A stretch of 64,000 nucleotides of DNA from Paenibacillus macerans. GTDB taxonomy: Bacteria; Bacillota; Bacilli; Paenibacillales; Paenibacillaceae. The stretch is from NCBI RefSeq assembly GCF_900454495.1, contig NZ_UGSI01000001.1, positions 4,900,501 to 4,964,500 of the forward strand, given 5' to 3'. Positions 53,419 through 62,200 of the stretch are shown one piece after another. The position numbers and the translations under genes were made by a program. Numbering within the stretch: the first letter of the stretch is position 1; every line of letters begins with the position of its first letter. The notes under the pieces are model-generated. The model ran no database searches and was not told the DNA's origin. It saw only the letters and a program-made list of their open reading frames with translations.

Positions 53419-53429
53419 TATGTCAACCG

Positions 53430-54482
53430 TTACTCGCGGCCGCTCTTCAATTCCGTCCAGTAGCGGTCGTAAACCTGCAGCTTGTCACCCACATCGCCGA
53501 GCCACTCGGTGCGGGACAGCTCATCGCTGGTCAAATTGATCATTTTGTCGTTCATATATTCCTGGCTATGGAATTCCGCCGTTTTCGTGTTCGGGTCGCT
53601 GTAGCCGATCGCTTCGTAGTTTTTCGCGCTGACTTCCGGATCCAGCATGAAATTGATGAATTTCTCAGCCAGCTCTTTGTGCTGGGAGTCCTTCGGAATC
53701 GCGTAGTTGTCCGACCAGATCGTACCGCCTTCCTTCGGCACCACATAAGCGACATCCGGATTATCCTTGGCAATGTAGGAAGCGTCCCCGGACCATACCG
53801 TCGCGATCCAGCCCTCTTCCTGAATCATCTTTTGCTTGATGTTGTCGGTGTCGAAGGCTAACACACTCGGCAGCAGTTTTTTCAACTCGTCGACAGCCGC
53901 GGTGATTTCCGTTTCATTGGTCGAGCTGTTGGAGTAACCGAGCTTTTTCAGCGCCATGCCGATGACTTCACGGTTGTCGTCCAGCAGGATCACCTTGCCC
54001 GCGTATTCGGGGTTCCACAGGTCTTCCCAGCTGTCGATTTCGTCTTTCACATACTTCTTATTGTAGGCGATCCCCGTTACGCCGGAAGTATACACGATCG
54101 AGTATTTATTCCCGGGGTCGTATGATGGATTTTTATAAGCGTCAGCTACGTTTGCGAAATTCGGAATATTGGCCATGTCCAGCGGAGCCAGCAGATCTTG
54201 TTTGATCATCGTGGCCACCATATAGTCGGAAGGCTGAATCAAATCATAGCCGCCCCCGCCGGCTTTGATCTTGGCCAGCAGGTCCTCGTTGTTGGCGAAC
54301 ACGTCGTAATTGATCTTCACGTTGTATTCCTTCTCGAATTGCGCCAGCGCTTCCTCATCGAAGTTGTCCGCCCAGCTGTAAATGTTCAGCGTCTCCTTGG
54401 ACGAGCCGCCGCCGCAACCAGCCAGCAGCCCCACCATCATCGTTACCGCCAGCAGCAAGCCGGCCCATTTCATTTTTTTCAA
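53430..54482 (-). CDS. potD: Spermidine/putrescine-binding lipoprotein PotD
   Basis: 350 residues. Lipobox LLAGC at ~residue 23. NIYSWADNFDEEALAQFEKE, YDLIQPSDYMVATMI, YTSGVTGIAYNKKYV, and WSGDASYIAKDNPDVAYVVP are typical of PotD. The acidic residues in the binding cleft (Asp/Glu in SDYM and NDEL-like segments) fit polyamine binding. It lies after potABC but separated by about 480 bases of repeats, so it may have its own transcript. Confidence 0.93.
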   Translation of the reverse strand: MKKMKWAGLLLAVTMMVGLLAGCGGGSSKETLNIYSWADNFDEEALAQFEKEYNVKINYDVFANNEDLLAKIKAGGGGYDLIQPSDYMVATMIKQDLLAPLDMANIPNFANVADAYKNPSYDPGNKYSIVYTSGVTGIAYNKKYVKDEIDSWEDLWNPEYAGKVILLDDNREVIGMALKKLGYSNSSTNETEITAAVDELKKLLPSVLAFDTDNIKQKMIQEEGWIATVWSGDASYIAKDNPDVAYVVPKEGGTIWSDNYAIPKDSQHKELAEKFINFMLDPEVSAKNYEAIGYSDPNTKTAEFHSQEYMNDKMINLTSDELSRTEWLGDVGDKLQVYDRYWTELKSGRE

Positions 54483-54554
54483 TTCTCAGTCTCCTTTCCT
54501 CTTCTTTCATCATGATATTGTTGCGTTGCATTCACTTTTGCCCAAGATTCCCGA

Positions 54555-54860
54555 AAGAGCTTCCCGGAACGGATCTAACGGTTGTAGCAGCGGCTATTTT
54601 CCGAAAAAAGACCTTTTCTAAACTCTAACGGTTGTGAGCGCAGCTATTTGCCTGAATCCAAGCAAAAATAGCCGGAATTAAGTGAAATAAACGCTATGGC
54701 AACCGTTACAATTTGAAATCAACGTTTTTGGAACAAATAGCGCTTGTGGCAACCGTTAGAATATTGGTGTTAGCTAGAAAATGTATCTTGTCAGATTAGA
54801 TCTGGCCTAATAGTATTGGCCCTAACGGTCTCCGCAGACGCAGACGTTATTACGCTCCAA
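54555..54860. repeat. Composite interspersed repeat, copy 2 (potC-potD gap)
   Basis: Units of TAACGGTTGnnnnnGCGCTATTT at 54576, 54627, 54690-54711 and 54740-54762, in both orientations. The stretch AAAATGTATCTTGTCAGATT near 54778 is the inverted counterpart of that in copy 1 at 15960-16000. No coding potential. Confidence 0.65.
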
Positions 54861-54961
54861 TTGAGGTGTTTTGCCCTCGCCTCCAAAGTTCGCCGGGGCA
54901 GGATGTGTCCGCACCAGCCAGCCCCTTTGTCCAGTGCATCAGCCAGCACGTCCAGCGCTTC

Positions 54962-55768
54962 CTAAAACGGCAACACCGACTGTTTCTTTTGCCCCTTGCC
55001 GCGGTTCAGCACAAATTGAGCCAAGAAGATCAGCGTTACCGTGACCAGGATCAAAATCGTACAAAGCGCGTTAATTTCCGGGGAAATACCCCGTTTCACC
55101 TGGCCGTAGATATAAATCGGCAACGTTGTCGAATTTGGTCCGCTGACAAAAAAGCTAACCATAAAGTCGTCCAGCGACAGCGTAAAAGCGATCAACGCCC
55201 CGGAGACAATGCCGGGCAAAATTTGCGGCAGGGTCACGTGACGAAACGTCTGCCAGGTCCCGGCGCCCAAATCCTGGGCGGCTTCTTCCAGTTGGCTGCT
55301 CATACCGGACAGCCGGGTCGAGACGACCACATAAACATATGACAAGCTGAACGTGATGTGTGCGATCATAATCGTTATTTTGCCCAGCGGCATATGAAGC
55401 TGAGTAAACAGCACCAGCAAGGACAAACCCATAATAATATCCGGGACGATAATCGGCATATACAGCAGCCCGCCCATACCGGCCTTGGTCCTTCTGCCGA
55501 CCTTGCGCATGGCCAGCGCGGCCAAAGTGCCCAGCAGCGTAGAAACGATCGTGGAAACGACCGCTACGGTCAAACTGTTGCTAAGCGCCTCCATCACATG
55601 CCGGTTGTCGAACAAGGACACGTACCAATCGAACGTAAACCCGCTCCAATCCGCGGCCAGCCTCGAGCTGTTGAACGAATAGGCGACGATAAACGCGATC
55701 GGCACATAAATGAAAATCATCATGATCAGGGAATGGATGCCCAGCAGCGGATGGCTTTTCGTCTTCAT
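54962..55768 (-). CDS. potC: Spermidine/putrescine ABC transporter permease PotC
   Basis: 268 residues, six hydrophobic helices. The EAA loop reads QLEEAAQDLGAGTWQTFRHV followed by TLPQILPGIVSGALIAFTLS. The DDFMVSFFVSGPNSTTLPIY segment is characteristic of PotC. Start ATG overlaps the potB stop by four bases. With PotA, PotB and PotD it imports polyamines. Confidence 0.94.
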   Translation of the reverse strand: MKTKSHPLLGIHSLIMMIFIYVPIAFIVAYSFNSSRLAADWSGFTFDWYVSLFDNRHVMEALSNSLTVAVVSTIVSTLLGTLAALAMRKVGRRTKAGMGGLLYMPIIVPDIIMGLSLLVLFTQLHMPLGKITIMIAHITFSLSYVYVVVSTRLSGMSSQLEEAAQDLGAGTWQTFRHVTLPQILPGIVSGALIAFTLSLDDFMVSFFVSGPNSTTLPIYIYGQVKRGISPEINALCTILILVTVTLIFLAQFVLNRGKGQKKQSVLPF

Positions 55769-56616
55769 GAGCGCACCTCCCGCACGGTCTGGTACCTTGA
55801 GGTCATCGCCCGGTTAAACAGTCCGATCAGAATCAGCGAGGTGATGACGAAGATCACCGACAGCGCCGAGCCGAACGGCCAGTTGCGCGCCCCGAGGAAC
55901 TGACTTTGAATGATGTTGCTGATCATCGCCGACTTCGCGCCGCCCAGGATGTCCGTGACGACGAACATGCCGGTCGTCGACACATAAACCAGCACCGATC
56001 CGGTCATAATCCCCGATTTCGTCTGCGGCAGCGTAATATGCCAAAACGCCCGCCAACGCGAAGCGCCCAAATCACTGGCGGCCTCAAGCAGCTTCTTATC
56101 CATCTGCTCCAGGGCAACGTAGATCGGCAACACCATAAACGGAATAAACGTGTATACCATGCCGAGCAGCACCGCGCCCCGCGTATATAGCATCTGCAGC
56201 GGTTCGGCGATCAAACCGAAGTCCAGCAGCAGTTCATTGACAACCCCTTGGGTACGAAGCAGCAGCACCCAGGCGTAAGTGCGGATCAGGAAATTGATCC
56301 AAAAAGGCACCGTAATCAGCACCAGTCCCCAGGTTTGCATGCGCGGACCGGCGTTCGCAATATAATAAGCCAACGGGTAACTGAGCAGCAGGCAGAAGAC
56401 GGTCGTCAGGACGGACAAAACGATCGTATCCCAATAAATCCCCAAATAAAGCGGATCGAAAAACATGGCGTAGGCGTCGAATTTGAAGTCCAGCACCACA
56501 TTGCCCAAACTGTCGCGGCCCATGAAGGAAATGCCTACGACGATCAGCATCGGAACCACCAGAAACAAACTCAGCCACAGTAGAACCGGGAGCAGGCTCA
56601 GGCTCGATTTTTTCAT
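55765..56616 (-). CDS. potB: Spermidine/putrescine ABC transporter permease PotB
   Basis: 283 residues from ATG 56616 (MKKSSLSLLPVLLWLSLF); the open frame goes back to 56649 but this would extend into potA without a ribosome site. Six helices; EAA loop KLLEAASDLGASRWRAFWHI then TLPQTKSGIMTGSVLVYVST. Overlaps potA by four bases (ATGA) and potC by four. Confidence 0.94.
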   Translation of the reverse strand: MKKSSLSLLPVLLWLSLFLVVPMLIVVGISFMGRDSLGNVVLDFKFDAYAMFFDPLYLGIYWDTIVLSVLTTVFCLLLSYPLAYYIANAGPRMQTWGLVLITVPFWINFLIRTYAWVLLLRTQGVVNELLLDFGLIAEPLQMLYTRGAVLLGMVYTFIPFMVLPIYVALEQMDKKLLEAASDLGASRWRAFWHITLPQTKSGIMTGSVLVYVSTTGMFVVTDILGGAKSAMISNIIQSQFLGARNWPFGSALSVIFVITSLILIGLFNRAMTSRYQTVREVRS

Positions 56617-57587
56617 GACCCGATGATCACCTCGTCCTCCGGCTTCCAATCCACCCCGATTTGCTCGCCGACTTGATACGGATGGTCATCCGCCGCGTCC
56701 AGCACGATTGAAACGGTCATCGGCTCGTTATCCAGCTGGACGATCAATTTATGAACGCTCCCCAAATAAAGTACATCCTGCACTTCGCCGGTTCTTTTGG
56801 CGCTGGCCATGCCGCTGCCGCAGACGGTCCGGAGTTTCTCCGGCCGCACCGCAAACAGCCGTCCGTCCAGCGAAAAAATATTGTTCTCGCCAACAAAAGT
56901 GGCCGAAAACAGCGTCGCCGGGGAAGCGTAAATTTCGCGCGGCGTACCGATTTGCTCCACCCGGCCGCTGTTCATGATGACGATCCGGTCGGACATCATC
57001 ATCGCTTCCTCCTGGTCGTGCGTTACATATACGAACGTGATGCCCAAGCTGCGCTGCAGCTGCTTCAGCTCGGCCTGCAGGCTTTTGCGCAACTGCAGAT
57101 CCAGCGCTCCAAGCGGCTCGTCCAGCAGCAACACGCGCGGCTTGTTGGCGATCGCCCGGGCGATTGCCACGCGCTGCTGCTGCCCGCCGGACAGCTGGTG
57201 CGGGTAACGCTTGACGAGTGCGGTCAACTGGGTCATCTCCACCGCCTCTTGAATGCGTTCCTTCTGCTGTTTTGCCGGCATTTTTTTCATTTTCAGACCA
57301 AACGCGATATTCTCCTCAACCGTCATATGCGGGAACAAAGCATAATGCTGGAACACAAGGTTCAAATCCCGGCGGTTGGGAGGCAGATTCGTCAGATCGG
57401 TCCCATCCAGCAGGATTTTCCCCGACGTCGGATGTTCAAAACCCGCTATCATGCGCAAAATCGTCGTCTTGCCGCAGCCGCTCGGGCCCAGCAAGGTCAG
57501 GAATTCCCCTTCCTTTATGGTGAGCGATAGCGGATGCACGACAACCTGACCCGCAAAGTGTTTTTCCACCGCAGCCAGTTCAATCAT
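56613..57587 (-). CDS. potA: Spermidine/putrescine ABC transporter ATPase PotA
   Basis: 324 residues from ATG 57587, which has AAAGGAG 11 bases upstream; the frame is open to 57701 but the extra part is not domain-like. Walker A LGPSGCGKTT, Q-loop LVFQHYALFPHMTVEEN, signature LSGGQQQRVAIARAI, Walker B LLLDEPLGALD, H-loop YVTHDQEEAMMMSDR. A TOBE-like C-terminal region (GTPREIYASP, LFAVRPEKLRTV) completes a PotA-type ATPase. Confidence 0.94.
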   Translation of the reverse strand: MIELAAVEKHFAGQVVVHPLSLTIKEGEFLTLLGPSGCGKTTILRMIAGFEHPTSGKILLDGTDLTNLPPNRRDLNLVFQHYALFPHMTVEENIAFGLKMKKMPAKQQKERIQEAVEMTQLTALVKRYPHQLSGGQQQRVAIARAIANKPRVLLLDEPLGALDLQLRKSLQAELKQLQRSLGITFVYVTHDQEEAMMMSDRIVIMNSGRVEQIGTPREIYASPATLFSATFVGENNIFSLDGRLFAVRPEKLRTVCGSGMASAKRTGEVQDVLYLGSVHKLIVQLDNEPMTVSIVLDAADDHPYQVGEQIGVDWKPEDEVIIGS

Positions 57588-57734
57588 CGATGCATCAACT
57601 CCTTTAGTCATTCTGTCATGGGAAGACGCCCCACGGCGCGCTCCCACAGGAAGTATAACCGCGTTTAGCGGCGTTTTTCTTATGATAAAAAGACGCGGCA
57701 ACTTCGAAGTTTACACTTATATTTATCTTAAGAA

Positions 57735-57762
57735 AAAAAAGCCATATCCATTGGTATGGCTT
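57735..57762. terminator. Stem-loop in the potA leader region
   Basis: AAAGCCATA/TATGGCTTT arms around TCCATTGG with A/T-rich flanks. Either a terminator for a minus-strand transcript (the FAD oxidoreductase gene at 58215) or a bidirectional one. Confidence 0.55.
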
Positions 57763-57899
57763 TAGCAGGTTCACCGATTCATTTTTTGCATATTCACTAT
57801 ACCTTGTTTTGGCGCGGGTTACAACACTTTTCTAGGGATTTTACACAGAGGGGAAAATAGGAAGCTCATTCGCGTATTGATTTAGCTTGTCGAAATACT

Positions 57900-58115
57900 C
57901 AGCGAAAAATATAAGAGCAAAAAATGGCGCTATCTCGGCGAAATTCCCACTTCGAGCGAAATAGAGGACATTAATGCTGTTATTTTTGCGAATCGTCGGG
58001 AAATAGCCGCTTTTCGCACTATCCATTGAAAAATAAGGACAAAAAATGCCGCTAATGGCGATGATCAGGCTCCAACCCGAAAAATAGGACCATAAAGCGC
58101 CGCTATTTTCTGGTG
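57900..58115. repeat. Intergenic repeat of AAAAATAAGGACAAAAAATGCCGCTA-type units
   Basis: Four related units, each about 25 bases, occur at roughly 57906, 57959, 58028 and 58079, separated by 50-70 bases. Each pairs an A-rich AATAnGGACAnAAAA part with nGCCGCTA. A different family from the TAACGGTTG repeats. Confidence 0.6.
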
Positions 58116-58214
58116 AAGGGGTCCCAGCGGGGCCTCGGGCAGCCTGATTTTTGCATCCAGCCTCCCGCGAAGCCGCCTATGGTATAAGAAGGGGGGCGCC
58201 AGCCCCCGTCCCCT

Positions 58215-59570
58215 TTACACAATTGCCCCTTGGGCCTGCAGCATCTCCCGGAGCTGCGATGTATCCACTTCCGCCGCGGCGATCCCCGCTTTGCAAGCTA
58301 GAGTCGCCGCCGTACCCGCCGCTTCTCCCGTAGCCATGCAACTTGGCGTCAAGCGCGTGGTCGCCAGCGCTTCGTGCGTGGTGGATATGCAGCGTCCCGC
58401 CGCGAGCAGATTCACCGGACCTCGCGCCACGAGGCAGCGGTAAGGAATGCTGTAGGAAGCGTCATTTTCGATGGCAGCCGCCATGACCCCCTTGCCTGAC
58501 GGATCATGCAAGTCGACCGGATAACCGCTCTTCGCAATACCGTCTTCAAAATGCCGTCCCGCCACCACGTCCTCCATCGTCAACCGGTACAGACCGTCGA
58601 TCCGGCGCGACTCTCGGATGCCGATCTGGGGCGCGACCGAAGAAATAGAGGCCTTGGCGAACCCAGGCACCCGCGCTTGCAAAAATTCCGCCATCATCAG
58701 CACCTGCTTGCGCCCTTCCTCCTCCGCCAAGGTCAGTTCCTCGACATCGGTTGCGCTTAAGCCTTGAACCCGCGTGCAGTTGATCAGCACCTCGTCCTTC
58801 TCCGGTCCGATGAAAAACAGGACCTGATCGCGGTTGATCGGCACCCCGCCAGCCTTCCACTCCTTATAAAAGCCGGAAACCCCCGTGAGCGGAATACTTC
58901 CCATCTCCAGCTCGGCAAACGGCGTCTTGTGGTAAAAATTTTCGCGATCGGCCAGCATCGCCTTCCGAATCGCCTCCACGTCAACGCCCCGCATCCGGAA
59001 CTTCATCGTCATCGGCTGCGACAGCCCGTCGCCCTCGCGCCCCTGAAGCGTCGGCGCCCCCGCCAGATAAGCGACGTCCGCGTCTCCGGACGCGTCGACG
59101 AACATCGCACCGCTCACCTTGATCCGCCCCGATTTTCCGGTAAGGGTCACGGACCGGATATGTTCGCCCTCACGCTCCACCTCGTCGACAAAACTATGCG
59201 AGACGAGCTTCACCCCCGCTTCGCGCAGCATATCAACGGCCAGCACCTTATATATCTCTGGATGGTACGGCGTCAACGTGTGCACGAAGCCAACGGTATC
59301 GCGCAGATGGCCGGGCGAGCCGCCGCGCTCCATCAGGCGTTCCACGATCTCCTGGGCGATGCCGCCGATGACCCGTTCCCCGCGCTGCGTGTGGAAGGTC
59401 ATCCAAGGATAAACCCCGGCGGCCGTAGACATCCCGCCGACGAACCCGTACCGTTCGATCAGGATGACGCTGGCCCCCTGCCTGCCGGCAGCGATGGCGG
59501 CGGCAATCCCCGCCGGTCCCGCTCCGGTAACCACTACGTCCGCTTCCATCATCCGAGTCCTGCTATCCAT
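58215..59570 (-). CDS. FAD-dependent oxidoreductase (PF12831-like)
   Basis: 451 residues from ATG 59570 with GGAGGCAG upstream; the longer open frame is not domain-like. Dinucleotide fold VVVTGAGPAGIAAAIAAGRQ, then RYGFVGGMSTAAGVYPWMTF, a second signature SGAMFVDASGDADVAYLAG, and C-terminal IPYRCLVARGPVNLLAAGRC. This family oxidises small alcohols or amines, often in sugar or amino-acid degradation. It is the last gene of a sugar-type ABC operon, starting 54 bases after the MalG-type permease. Substrate unknown. Confidence 0.8.
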   Translation of the reverse strand: MDSRTRMMEADVVVTGAGPAGIAAAIAAGRQGASVILIERYGFVGGMSTAAGVYPWMTFHTQRGERVIGGIAQEIVERLMERGGSPGHLRDTVGFVHTLTPYHPEIYKVLAVDMLREAGVKLVSHSFVDEVEREGEHIRSVTLTGKSGRIKVSGAMFVDASGDADVAYLAGAPTLQGREGDGLSQPMTMKFRMRGVDVEAIRKAMLADRENFYHKTPFAELEMGSIPLTGVSGFYKEWKAGGVPINRDQVLFFIGPEKDEVLINCTRVQGLSATDVEELTLAEEEGRKQVLMMAEFLQARVPGFAKASISSVAPQIGIRESRRIDGLYRLTMEDVVAGRHFEDGIAKSGYPVDLHDPSGKGVMAAAIENDASYSIPYRCLVARGPVNLLAAGRCISTTHEALATTRLTPSCMATGEAAGTAATLACKAGIAAAEVDTSQLREMLQAQGAIV

Positions 59571-59623
59571 TTCTTTCTGCCTCCCTGTAGTCGTTTTTAG
59601 TATACTGAACCGGCCTCCCCGAG

Positions 59624-60481
59624 CTATTCCTTCAGCCCCGTCATCGACACTCCTTCGATAAACTGCTTCTGCGCGAAAAAGAACACGATCAGCAGCGGCA
59701 AGGTCGCCATGACCGAAGCGCTCATCAGCAGATGCCACGACGTCCCCGACTCGTCGGTAAACAGCGATAATGCCAGCGGCAAGGTCATCAGCTTGCGGTC
59801 GTTGATAAAGATCAGCGGATCAAAAAAATCGTTCCAGCTCGTCAAAAACGTGAAAATGACCAGTGTGGCGATCGCGGGTTTCGCCAAGGGCAGCATGATC
59901 GTAGAATAAATCCGCAGCCGCGAGCAGCCGTCAATCATCGCCGCCTCCTCCAGCTCCTTCGGAATCCCTAGAAAAAACTGGCGCATCACAAACACCCCAA
60001 ACACGCCGCCCGCGCCAAACACAGGCAAAATAATCAACGGCAAATGCGTATTGATCCATCCCAGCTCCCGCATAAACAGAAACATCGGAATGGCGATGAC
60101 CTCGTTCGGAATCATCATCGTGCTGAGCAGCAGCAGAAACACCAGGCTTCTCCCCCAAAAAGGAATCCGGGCGAAAGAATATCCGGCCATGGAGGAGAAA
60201 AGCACGGTTCCCGCCGTGACCAGAAGGGCGATATACACGCTGTTGCCGTAAAACAGATGAAACGGGATCGTCTCCAGCACATCGGCATAATTCGCCCAGC
60301 GTACCGGCGACGGTATCAGCTGCGGCGGAAATACAAACACGTCGGCCGGCTGCTTGAGCGAAGTGGAAACCATCCAGACAAACGGGGTCATCATCACCAC
60401 CGACACGGCGAGCAGCAGCACATAATGGAACAGGTTCCCGCCTGCCGCGCTATTTTTTTTGGCGAATAGACTAGCTTTCAT
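59624..60481 (-). CDS. Carbohydrate-type ABC permease (MalG class)
   Basis: 285 residues, six helices. EAA loop IPKELEEAAMIDGCSRLRIY, followed by TIMLPLAKPAIATLVIFTFL, and WNDFFDPLIFINDRKLMTLP, all typical of the second permease of CUT1 sugar importers. Overlaps the preceding permease gene by 11 bases. No ATPase gene is in the operon, so a shared MsmX-type ATPase is likely. Confidence 0.9.
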   Translation of the reverse strand: MKASLFAKKNSAAGGNLFHYVLLLAVSVVMMTPFVWMVSTSLKQPADVFVFPPQLIPSPVRWANYADVLETIPFHLFYGNSVYIALLVTAGTVLFSSMAGYSFARIPFWGRSLVFLLLLSTMMIPNEVIAIPMFLFMRELGWINTHLPLIILPVFGAGGVFGVFVMRQFFLGIPKELEEAAMIDGCSRLRIYSTIMLPLAKPAIATLVIFTFLTSWNDFFDPLIFINDRKLMTLPLALSLFTDESGTSWHLLMSASVMATLPLLIVFFFAQKQFIEGVSMTGLKE

Positions 60482-61418
60482 TCAGAACCCACCTTTTTCT
60501 CATCTGCCATTGTACCAGCGTAAGCAGCAGGGTGATGACAAACAGCACATAAGCCAGCGCCGAAGCATATCCGAATTCGAACAGCTTAAAGGCTCTTTCC
60601 CAAATCGTATAGACCAGCACCTTGGTGCTGCCGGACGGTCCTCCTTGCGTCATCACATAGATTTGTCCGAACACCTTCAGCGAACCGATAATCGTCATCA
60701 TCATGGTCAAAAAAATCGTCGGCGTAATCATCGGCACGGTAATCCGGAAAAAGATCCGCATTCTCCCGGCCCCGTCGATCCTGGCGGCCTCGTAGAGCTG
60801 GGCCGGAACCTGCTGCAGCGCGGCAATGAACAGCACCATGTTCAGACCGACATTTTTCAGCAGACTGGTCACAATGACCACGGGCATGGCAAGCCGGGTA
60901 TCGTACAGCCAGGCCGGTCCGGTAATGCCGATCATACTCAGCAGTTGGTTAATGAACCCGGAATCCGTGGCAAACATATATTTCCAGACAATCGACCAGA
61001 CCACCAGCGAGGTCATGACCGGAATAAAGATCAAGGTCCGGAAAAAGCCCGCCCCGCGAATATTTTTCGATAGCGGAAGCGCAAGCAGCAAGGCCAAAAT
61101 AATGTTCAGCGGAACAAGCCCGGCGGCAAAGTAAAGCGTATTGCCCAGCACCCGCCAAAATTCCGCGTCCCCCGCGACAGCGCGGTAGTTCTCGAACCCG
61201 ATGAAGTTAGCCTCGCCCAACAACGGCCAATCGGTAAAGCTCATATAAAGCGCCATAATTAACGGGACAAACAGTAGCAGGACGAACCCCAGCACCATCG
61301 GCAGCACAAACAGCCAGCCCGTTAAATTGTCCCCCCGGTTTAAGGAACCGGCCTTCCTCTCCTTCCTTCCGAACGGACGGCCGGGCCTTGCCGGTTTTAT
61401 CGTTTCAAGTGTCGTCAT
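60471..61418 (-). CDS. Carbohydrate-type ABC permease (MalF class)
   Basis: 315 residues from ATG 61418 (MTTLETIKPARPGRP) with AGGAAAAG upstream; the frame is open to 61454. Six helices and EAA loop VPAQLYEAARIDGAGRMRIF. FRTLIFIPVMTSLVVWSIVW and GGPSGSTKVLVYTIWERAF are typical CUT1. First permease of the operon. Confidence 0.9.
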   Translation of the reverse strand: MTTLETIKPARPGRPFGRKERKAGSLNRGDNLTGWLFVLPMVLGFVLLLFVPLIMALYMSFTDWPLLGEANFIGFENYRAVAGDAEFWRVLGNTLYFAAGLVPLNIILALLLALPLSKNIRGAGFFRTLIFIPVMTSLVVWSIVWKYMFATDSGFINQLLSMIGITGPAWLYDTRLAMPVVIVTSLLKNVGLNMVLFIAALQQVPAQLYEAARIDGAGRMRIFFRITVPMITPTIFLTMMMTIIGSLKVFGQIYVMTQGGPSGSTKVLVYTIWERAFKLFEFGYASALAYVLFVITLLLTLVQWQMRKRWVLNES

Positions 61419-61477
61419 GTCGCTTTTCCTCCTGTCTTTCGGAGCCTCGTGCATAGCAGCCGCAGGATGAGCGCCCT

Positions 61478-62170
61478 CTACAGACGATCGATCGCATTTC
61501 GCAAAGCGGCAACTTCCCGGCGAATTCCTTCCGCTTCATTGCCCGTAACCACCGCCCCAACCAGCAGCACCTTGACGCCGCTATCGGCCAAAGCCGGAAT
61601 ATCCTCCGGGGCGATTTTACGCTGGGTCGGCACAATGACCGGCAATCCGCCGTGTGCCGCGAGCCAGCGGTAATGGAGCAGATCGGCAAGGGTCAGCCTG
61701 GTTCCGTATTCATTGCCGGGAACGATGGAAGCCTCAAGCGCGCTCACCCCGAAAGCCCTTCCCCCTTCCACAATACCCCGGTCGAACCCGCTGTCGATCG
61801 CAAACGTTTTTGCCAACCCCGGAACCCGCAGCAGAAAAGAAGGGTGGTGAAAGGCGTAGATTGAGTAAAAATCAATACCAAGCTCCGGCAGTCGGGCGAT
61901 TTCCTCCGGGTTTACCTCTTCCACCGCCCCTCCGGGGACGATCCCGAAAGGCCCGTCAAAGCGGGAGCGGATTTCCTTGAAGATGCCGGCGTAGCTCTCC
62001 AACGCGCCGAAGCGATTGCCGCTGGCCCGGTGCCCCACGTTGATATGCACCTTCAGACCGTCGGCCCCTGCGGCCAACGCTGCCTCCGCAAGCTTGATGT
62101 CGTTGGCCGGGAGGCTGACGAACAGCTGCAGCCCCGGCTTTCCGTTTAATGCTTGATCCAAACGATTCAT
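61478..62170 (-). CDS. TIM-barrel-like protein of unknown function
   Basis: About 230 residues from ATG 62170, with AGGGGGAAC before it. Strand-loop patterns fit a (beta/alpha)8 barrel: LQLFVSLPANDIKLAEAALA, GADGLKVHINVGHRASGNRF, FDGPFGIVPGGAVEEVNPEE, GVSALEASIVPGNEYGTRLT, and the final VKVLLVGAVVTGNEAEGIRR resembles a phosphate-binding end. Possible relatives are epimerases or isomerases of sugar phosphates, but no catalytic motif is diagnostic. It lies between the binding-protein gene and the permeases, so it probably acts on the transported substrate. Confidence 0.6.
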   Translation of the reverse strand: MNRLDQALNGKPGLQLFVSLPANDIKLAEAALAAGADGLKVHINVGHRASGNRFGALESYAGIFKEIRSRFDGPFGIVPGGAVEEVNPEEIARLPELGIDFYSIYAFHHPSFLLRVPGLAKTFAIDSGFDRGIVEGGRAFGVSALEASIVPGNEYGTRLTLADLLHYRWLAAHGGLPVIVPTQRKIAPEDIPALADSGVKVLLVGAVVTGNEAEGIRREVAALRNAIDRL

Positions 62171-62200
62171 GCCCGTTCCCCCTATGCTCAAAAACTGCCT

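Larger units (their letters stand above)
52952..53429. other. uxaC promoter region and potD 3' flank
   Basis: Holds the uxaC operator (53005-53020) and the potD terminator. A minus-strand frame at 52997-53287 starting MKPNNMRVMGTLLTIASLCM looks like a short secreted peptide but lacks convincing ribosome site and conservation; not called. Confidence 0.5.
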
